The notes under the pieces were generated by a model. It made no database searches. It was not told the DNA's origin and saw only the letters and a list, made by a program, of their open reading frames with translations. A stretch of DNA of 13,849 bases, taken from assembly GCA_020860885.1 (NCBI GenBank), contig JAJBTS010000218.1:1-13849 (forward strand). The letters are read 5' to 3'. The first letter of the stretch is position 1. Every line of letters starts with the position of its first letter. The stretch is from Bacteroidales bacterium. Its GTDB lineage: Bacteria; Bacteroidota; Bacteroidia; Bacteroidales; Azobacteroidaceae. The position numbers and the translations under genes are program-made. Shown here one piece after another: positions 8,901-13,849 of this stretch.

Positions 8901-11866
8901 AATCTTATGGAGAAGGTATTACTGTAACTTTTACGTATGTAAAAGATGAAAAATTCTTTACAGAAAATATTGAGGTCAGGAGGAAACAGGAAGATAAATC
9001 ATTAAATCTAACGATGGCAGTGTTTCGCGACCGACTTCTTCCCGGACAGCAGGAAGAATGGAAAATATCCGTTAAAGATACAGAAAACAATCAAGTTCTG
9101 GCGGAAGTATTGGCCGGGATGTACGATGCTTCCCTGGATAAAATATACACCCACTCATGGAGATTTAATCCTGTGAGGGTTTCTTCATTATGGAGTGTTT
9201 CAAATAGTGTGGGATCGGAATTTAACACTTCTACCAGTTGGTTGAATAACGGAAAAAAATACATAACAGTGCCTGACTTTGAATATGATTCTTTCAATTG
9301 GTTCGGTTTTGGACCGGGGATGGATCAACTATTATATGGATATGCAACAGGAGGCTCTGGAAATCTCTCATCAAGAAAAAACAGTATGGTACAAGAAGAA
9401 GGTATTGAAATTGCCGATCTGGAAGATAGCCAGGCTTATATTTCTGTTGTTGAAGTAGTTGTTACTCAGAAGAAGACAGTCAGAGACGGTAGTTTTACCA
9501 TACCTGAATCTTCCACTGAATCAGAGATGAAGGAAAGCGGAAGTGAAGTGCAAATTCGCCAGAATTTCAACGAAACAGCTTTCTTCTACCCTCAGTTAAA
9601 AACAAATGAAGCGGGTGAAACCATCCTCTCCTTTACCGTCCCTGAAAGCAACACAACCTGGAAGTTTATGGCTTTGGCTCATACAAAAGATCTGAAATTC
9701 GGTCAACTCGTAAAAGAAGCGATCAGTCAGAAAAAACTTATGGTTGCTCCGAATGTTCCGCGATTTATCCGTACAGGAGACAGAATGACTCTCTCAGCTA
9801 ATATTTCCAATTTATCGGAAGAGAGTATTTCCGGTTCGGTGTATATTGAGTTTTTAGATCCTTCCAATAACCAACCGCAGATAGAAGTAAAAGATGTATC
9901 TAAGACGTTTGCTGTGGAACCCGGTAAAACAACTTCCGTGAACTGGTCGTTCGAAGTTCCTTCGGGAATCGATCTGACTACCTTCAAGATCGTAGCCCAA
10001 TCTGCAACTTTCAGCGATGGAGAACAGCATTTAATCCCTGTTCTTCCTAACCGTATTATGGTTACGGAAAGTATGCCTCTGAATGTGACCGGTAACCAAC
10101 AGAAGGAATATACTTTTGAGAAGTTAGCAAATCCGTCACCCTCTTTAGAGAATTATCGCCTTACACTGGAATTTGCAAGCAATCCCACGTGGTATGCTGT
10201 TCAGGCATTGCCTTCTATCACGACCCCTCAAAATGAAAACGTTTTATCCTGGTTCGGAGCCTATTATTCAAACGTTATGGCAACTAATATTGCAAACAGC
10301 ACACCGAAGATCAAACAGATCATTGATGCATGGACGAAACAAGGAGAAAATAAAGAAACGCTGTTATCGAATCTGGAGAAAAATCAGGACTTAAAAAATG
10401 TATTGCTTGAAGAAACTCCCTGGGTGATGGAAGCAGAGGACGAGACATCGCAACAACAACGTTTATCTTTGTTATTTGATCTGAACAGGGCAGCCAATCT
10501 AAACAATCAGGCATTGGATAAACTGAAAGCACTTCAGGCTTTCGATGGAGGCTGGTCCTGGTTCAAAAACATGAATAGTGATGTATCTATCACTCAATGG
10601 ATATTATACGGAATGGGAGAATTATCGCAATGGAACGGAAATAAGAATCCGGATAACATAGCAGGCATGCGAAACTCAGCCATCGGTTTTATTGACAATG
10701 CTTTTATCCGTCATTACGAAGATCTTAAGAAGAACAATAAAGATTGGAAAAAGCTCAAAACGGTCTCTACCTATGAACTGGAATATTTGTTCGTCAGATC
10801 CTATTATAAGAACATTGATCCGATAGGAACAGGCGAAGCTGTTGAATTCTACTCCAATCTTTTGAAGAATTACTGGGCAAACTCTACCCGCTTGTACGAT
10901 CGGGCTCTTGCAGCCATCGTTTTACAGAGAAACGGAAATACGGCTATTGCCAAAAACATTCTGAAATCTTTATCGGAACATGCGACTCATGATCCGGAAC
11001 TAGGCATGTATTGGGCAAACAATAATACCTATTCATTCATGACACAAAGTGCTACGTGTGTGCATACATTTATTATGCAAGCTTTCAAAGAAGTAGGGGC
11101 TACGGCACAAGAAATGGATGAAATGAAACTTTGGTTACTGAAACAAAAACAAACCCAGATGTGGGAAAGCGTTCCCGCAACGGTTGCTTCGATCAATATT
11201 CTACTGAATACGGGATCGGATTGGTTGAGCAATACTGGAAATGTTGAAATCAAATTAGGCAAGCAGACCATAGACTCGAAGGACGCCGTAGCCGGAACCG
11301 GTTATATCAAAAAAACATACGACGCTTCTTCTATTCAAAAAAATATGGCAAATGTGAAAGTAAATAAATCGGATAATGGTCCTGCATGGGGGGCTCTTTA
11401 CTGGCAGTATTTTGAAGACCTGGATAAGATTAACGATGCGAAAACCGATTTGAATGTTCAGAAAGAAATTTATAAAGAACAAACAACGGCTAACGGAAAA
11501 ACGTTAGTTCCTGTCTCAGAAAACAGTCCTTTGAAAGTCGGGGATAAAGTCACCATAAGATTAACCATCCGTACAAACCGGGATATGGAATTTGTTCATT
11601 TGAAAGATATGCGGGCATCTTGTTTTGAATTAACAGAGCAACTATCCGGTAATCAATGGAGTCAGGGATTGATCTACTATCAGGCACCTAAAGATGCCTC
11701 TATGAATTTCTATTTTCATGCAATGCCCAAAGGTACGTATGTGTTAGAATACAATTTATACGCTTCGGCTTCCGGAAACTATTCCAATGGAATAGCTACT
11801 ATACAATGTTTGTATGCTCCTGAGTATATCTCCCATACCCCCGGCGGACGTGTAAATGTAGAATGA
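5975..11866 (+). CDS. Secreted alpha-2-macroglobulin-family protein lacking the thioester
   Basis: This complete protein of 1963 residues has a Sec signal peptide (MKRCFLIFVTLIFMSPIYS, cleavage before Q20); there is no lipobox Cys. The N-terminal ~450 residues are the family's helical/MG1-like region. FTDRSIYRPGQTVYFKG (577-593) marks MG2, VEEYKRPTFDI (666-676) the following MG domain, and NETAFFYPQL (1199-1208) the alpha-2-macroglobulin core domain. The helical thioester-type domain begins around 1400 (WYAVQALP) and includes FDGGWSWF (1523-1530). A receptor-binding-like beta domain ends in YAPEYISHTPGGRVNVE. At the thioester position, where active relatives have CxEQ, this protein has NVLS (1422-1425), so covalent trapping is impossible. 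Family knowledge: bacterial members are envelope proteins thought to trap proteases; thioester-less ones are less understood. Residues ~1120-1198, low-complexity and Ser/Gly/Glu-rich, are a candidate bait segment. The start is chosen for the signal peptide; the leader is A-rich without Shine-Dalgarno. No pbpC partner is adjacent. Confidence 0.93.
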   Translation: MKRCFLIFVTLIFMSPIYSQYSTQWKEVESFEKQSLPKSALEVVDQIYQDALKNNNSAELIKSIIYQLKFETSIDKNKLPEMIREIKSFTEKSRNKTEQAVLYSVLANVYKLYYDNYSYSIRRRTAITGFVPEDIREWPANLFIQKISDLVDLSVLPAKELQNTPASEYEKILIEGETSRSLRPTLYDFLVHEGIGILSALNSDYLIQSFFEQSPLTDQRYFAPVNEFIQLSIPQQEYNFSTKILSLFQQLLQFRNQDPNHPALLIADLDRLDFVKDNYQGESLSLLYLNALEDLKNKYNSSDYVVEVLFREASYYTIPRNSNDEESQKENLHKAYEILKKGIDQYPHYERIGLLKNLLTQITQSNLTATAKDVVYPGQDLCLQLNYKNLTRIHVEIYKIDAPIASYKDYWDRTGKYKKEGKLVKKETIDLTNNYPYISSDTTIKLPMEDLGNYEYVIKVDKSTAYPANKQFSVSRLASISRSINNQREFLVTDRMSGTPIEGAQVRLYKRKSNNTLELYKTVVTDVMGLATENGEKDIAFYNIVAGDDKDLTISPVPWISNYNNNREQNAIAVTLFTDRSIYRPGQTVYFKGISYQKQNNRTAVLPNKTYNVSFRDANNKEISNKSMTTNEFGSFAGEFVIPQGLLTGRYTIRTDADNGSIPIRVEEYKRPTFDIKFDENDKTYNLGDSIHVTGSTKTFSGVNLQEIPVKYKITRKNHWLYRGPFYSSVQIAQGEVQTDTNGNFKISFTAEKSFDDRNNPNVFYTYTIEATVTSTNGETQTSNTYLSIGEKSMYLSLDGLQDIVDKNNIPDIKINSLNLNNKKVDTSGTFEIYRLDIKNKDKWEDDPENWTVNRSVLSGNFTSGETLDKGKIANLPSGRYRIIAKAKDLQNREIETQQDFTLASTKDKQPPVPTYKWVMTPKINCLPGEKAEIILGSSVKEVYVLYEIFKDNKKLSASRFVLNNENRKIEIPYLESYGEGITVTFTYVKDEKFFTENIEVRRKQEDKSLNLTMAVFRDRLLPGQQEEWKISVKDTENNQVLAEVLAGMYDASLDKIYTHSWRFNPVRVSSLWSVSNSVGSEFNTSTSWLNNGKKYITVPDFEYDSFNWFGFGPGMDQLLYGYATGGSGNLSSRKNSMVQEEGIEIADLEDSQAYISVVEVVVTQKKTVRDGSFTIPESSTESEMKESGSEVQIRQNFNETAFFYPQLKTNEAGETILSFTVPESNTTWKFMALAHTKDLKFGQLVKEAISQKKLMVAPNVPRFIRTGDRMTLSANISNLSEESISGSVYIEFLDPSNNQPQIEVKDVSKTFAVEPGKTTSVNWSFEVPSGIDLTTFKIVAQSATFSDGEQHLIPVLPNRIMVTESMPLNVTGNQQKEYTFEKLANPSPSLENYRLTLEFASNPTWYAVQALPSITTPQNENVLSWFGAYYSNVMATNIANSTPKIKQIIDAWTKQGENKETLLSNLEKNQDLKNVLLEETPWVMEAEDETSQQQRLSLLFDLNRAANLNNQALDKLKALQAFDGGWSWFKNMNSDVSITQWILYGMGELSQWNGNKNPDNIAGMRNSAIGFIDNAFIRHYEDLKKNNKDWKKLKTVSTYELEYLFVRSYYKNIDPIGTGEAVEFYSNLLKNYWANSTRLYDRALAAIVLQRNGNTAIAKNILKSLSEHATHDPELGMYWANNNTYSFMTQSATCVHTFIMQAFKEVGATAQEMDEMKLWLLKQKQTQMWESVPATVASINILLNTGSDWLSNTGNVEIKLGKQTIDSKDAVAGTGYIKKTYDASSIQKNMANVKVNKSDNGPAWGALYWQYFEDLDKINDAKTDLNVQKEIYKEQTTANGKTLVPVSENSPLKVGDKVTIRLTIRTNRDMEFVHLKDMRASCFELTEQLSGNQWSQGLIYYQAPKDASMNFYFHAMPKGTYVLEYNLYASASGNYSNGIATIQCLYAPEYISHTPGGRVNVE

Positions 11867-11876
11867 TATTGATGAG

Positions 11877-11940
11877 GAATGAAGCTATACAAAAGAGAAT
11901 TTAAGTACAGTTCTTTTGTACAGCTTCATTCTTTATTTTA
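11877..11940 (+). terminator. Strong intrinsic terminator after the macroglobulin gene
   Basis: A long inverted repeat pairs 11877-11896 with 11912-11931: 19 of 20 positions pair, with one A-C mismatch, around a 15-nt loop. It begins 10 bp after the stop codon and is followed on the plus strand by TTTATTTTATTAT. The converging DUF5686 gene ends at 11941, so the same hairpin also sits just past its stop. The minus-strand side lacks a good T-tract, so termination is likely better for the plus transcript. Confidence 0.82.
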
Positions 11941-13849
11941 TTATCTAAGATCAAATGCTATTTTGAAACCGACCGAGTCAAACTTCCACTTATTAAGGGA
12001 AAAGAAAATTCCCATATTTCCTAAAAAATTACCTACTCCGTATCCGATTTCGGTATAAGAAGGAAGAACAGGTGTATATAGTTGACTAACATAAATTCTT
12101 TCCTGTAGAACGTCGCGAATGGTGATTCCCTTAAATAATTGCAATAAAAAGAACGGAGATTCATACATAAAATGTGCCTGATAATAGGAGTTGGCAGCAT
12201 TGTACCAATCGCCGCGAAGCAAGTGAAAAATCCCTCCTATCGGATCGTTCCAGGATTCAGGAATATTTCTTTTTCGGAATTTCTTAAAATCGGCAAAATA
12301 GATCGACCGTGTATTGGTAAACCAACCGGCTCCGATATAATAATGAAGAGACTGCATCAAACCCAGGGGAATCTTTTGTTGGATATCTACTTCAATCCTT
12401 TCATAATCACTATTACTCCGAAAGATTCCTTTAATTCCTCTTGCATATTCCGCAGAAACGGTAGGAAATTTGGAATTAAGGTATTCTTTCCGGGTCCCAT
12501 TGAATCGGTAATACTGTCCGGGAGTCCATCTTAATCCGACCACAGGAGAAAATGCGCGGTACTGATCTGAGACCAAATCCTGAAGATCTTCATCCATTCC
12601 GGCCTTCAAATGAAATTTACTATTTTCTCCGTTTACAGGCATATACCAGTTGTAGTCTACTCCTCCATACATTAAAAGACCATTGGTTAATTCATAGCTG
12701 GATTTTACCTCCAAACGGTAATGCCTGAAATAGTCAATATTAAAATCATCGAAATTGATACTATCAGGAATAATCTCATTAATTTTTTCTAAGGTTTTTG
12801 AATTAAACGACTGATTGCTATTACCGACAGAAACATTTAAAGATCCAAATTTTGCAGGAGCAAAGATCCATTCGGCAGGAACATTAAAATAGATTTCATC
12901 TTTCTGAAGGAGAAATCCTATATCCGGTCTGAACTGAAAGATTTGTCCGTTCTTAAAATCTTTCGTTAACCGGAATTGTTGCCAATATACAACTCCATCT
13001 ATCTTAGAATAAGAAAATTTCAATGGATTAATTAATCCCGAATAAATAAGCTGGGTATTATTATAATGGAGCTTTTGAGAAAAAAATATTCCCCGGGAAT
13101 AATTCCAGGTTCTCTTTCCTGAATTCTCATTGGCTATGGAATCTGCCTCGTGCTGTATTCGTAATTGTGCTTCATACAACGTTTCTTCATGATCAGAAAG
13201 GGGTATGGGGCGTTTCTTATTCCAAAACAATGAATCCCGGATGATGGGTAAAGAATCCCTGGCTGCATTAAAATAGTCACTCAGATCGTAAGATAATATT
13301 TTCTCTTTTTCTCGCCAGTCATTCAGTTTAACCGATTCGTACTGAAATAAAGCATGATATGTATTAATTACCTCATTTCCCAATAAATTCAGATGAAAAG
13401 TCAGGCTCGATTTTATAGGTAATAAAAAGTTTTCACTAGGCAATCCGAATTCAGTCTGGATATAAAAATCCGAAAGTTCTATCCTTCCTTTCAAATCTAT
13501 CTTTGAGATGATCCACATATTATCCACTATATGGAAATAACCGGAAACAAGTTGCTGGCTTTGCCGCTTAGGAATGATCTCAATCTGATGTATTTGGTAT
13601 CCGAGAGAATCTGTCGATCCCATGTATTCAAATTGATAATACTTAAATAAATTTTTCTTGTTGGGTAATAGAATCTGATCGTCAAATACGATCGGATTGT
13701 ATATGTTTACATTCAGGAAAGGCATGACACGATCTAAGATATCTTCGGCTTTGACCTCTACCCCATTCAAATCCTTTATCTCCTGAGTATAAAAACTGGG
13801 AGCCGTATAACAAACATCGACTATCGATTCAACAAAAGAATTAACGTTT
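11941..13849 (-). CDS. DUF5686-family outer-membrane protein, C-terminal part (start outside window)
   Basis: The minus frame is open to the window edge, so the 635 visible residues are the C-terminal part; the TTG at 13770 is internal, not a start. The pattern fits DUF5686, a Bacteroidota family that normally has a signal peptide and a carboxypeptidase-regulatory-like domain before the part seen here (perhaps about 200 residues missing). Recognisable stretches are LNGVEVKAEDILDRVMPFLN near the visible N-terminus, SIYFADFKKFRKRNIPESWN, YNAANSYYQAHFMYESPFFL, and a C-terminal YTEIGYGVGNFLGNMGIFFS. The last ~330 residues alternate polar and hydrophobic residues as in an outer-membrane beta-barrel. 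Function is not established for the family; barrel biogenesis or surface display have been proposed by similarity to surface antigens. The gene converges on the macroglobulin gene with 74 bp between stops. Nothing in the visible part is broken. Confidence 0.85.
   Translation of the reverse strand, partial: NVNSFVESIVDVCYTAPSFYTQEIKDLNGVEVKAEDILDRVMPFLNVNIYNPIVFDDQILLPNKKNLFKYYQFEYMGSTDSLGYQIHQIEIIPKRQSQQLVSGYFHIVDNMWIISKIDLKGRIELSDFYIQTEFGLPSENFLLPIKSSLTFHLNLLGNEVINTYHALFQYESVKLNDWREKEKILSYDLSDYFNAARDSLPIIRDSLFWNKKRPIPLSDHEETLYEAQLRIQHEADSIANENSGKRTWNYSRGIFFSQKLHYNNTQLIYSGLINPLKFSYSKIDGVVYWQQFRLTKDFKNGQIFQFRPDIGFLLQKDEIYFNVPAEWIFAPAKFGSLNVSVGNSNQSFNSKTLEKINEIIPDSINFDDFNIDYFRHYRLEVKSSYELTNGLLMYGGVDYNWYMPVNGENSKFHLKAGMDEDLQDLVSDQYRAFSPVVGLRWTPGQYYRFNGTRKEYLNSKFPTVSAEYARGIKGIFRSNSDYERIEVDIQQKIPLGLMQSLHYYIGAGWFTNTRSIYFADFKKFRKRNIPESWNDPIGGIFHLLRGDWYNAANSYYQAHFMYESPFFLLQLFKGITIRDVLQERIYVSQLYTPVLPSYTEIGYGVGNFLGNMGIFFSLNKWKFDSVGFKIAFDLR

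Overview
The window looks like chromosomal DNA of a member of the Bacteroidales (Bacteroidota). The evidence is an AT-rich composition, a near-perfect Bacteroidota-type promoter (TTG, 20 nt, TATATTTG), no Shine-Dalgarno sequence in front of the genes, signal peptides that leave an N-terminal Gln, and protein families typical of or restricted to this phylum (DUF5686, a thioester-less large alpha-2-macroglobulin-like protein, and a secreted TldD/PmbA-type protease). Genus cannot be assigned. I saw no tRNA, rRNA, CRISPR array, IS element or phage gene.

Layout. (1) Bases 1-2474, plus strand: the end of a glycosyltransferase block. A 5'-truncated gene encodes two GT4 (GT-B) domains in one chain and overlaps by 8 bp a GT2 (GT-A) gene. 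The GT2 gene carries a one-base frameshift in a run of eight A; the conserved tail continues in the next frame to 2474. The first GT4 domain resembles glycosyltransferases that accompany the Bacteroidales GG-leader peptide/radical-SAM loci. (2) Bases 2549-5864, minus strand: a secreted, internally duplicated TldD/PmbA-family metalloprotease. The first half keeps the HEIFGH zinc motif and the zinc-ligand Cys region; the second half has lost both. It therefore looks like a TldD-TldE pair in one chain. A +1 frameshift in a run of four G (coding strand) separates the signal peptide from the rest. (3) Bases 5975-11866, plus strand: a 1963-residue secreted alpha-2-macroglobulin-family protein, divergent from the protease gene and lacking the CxEQ thioester. 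(4) Bases 11941 to beyond 13849, minus strand: the C-terminal 635 residues of a DUF5686 outer-membrane protein.

Both convergent junctions carry long hairpins that look like intrinsic terminators. The GT genes form one transcriptional and translational unit. The protease and the macroglobulin share a 110-bp divergent intergenic region and are both exported, so a link through envelope proteolysis and its control is plausible but not shown.

The observations most worth following are the single-chain active/dead TldD-TldE protein, the paired +1 homopolymer indels in neighbouring genes (sequence error, decay, or slippage), the thioester-less macroglobulin divergent from a secreted protease, and the possible tie between the glycosyltransferases and a ribosomally made peptide system upstream.
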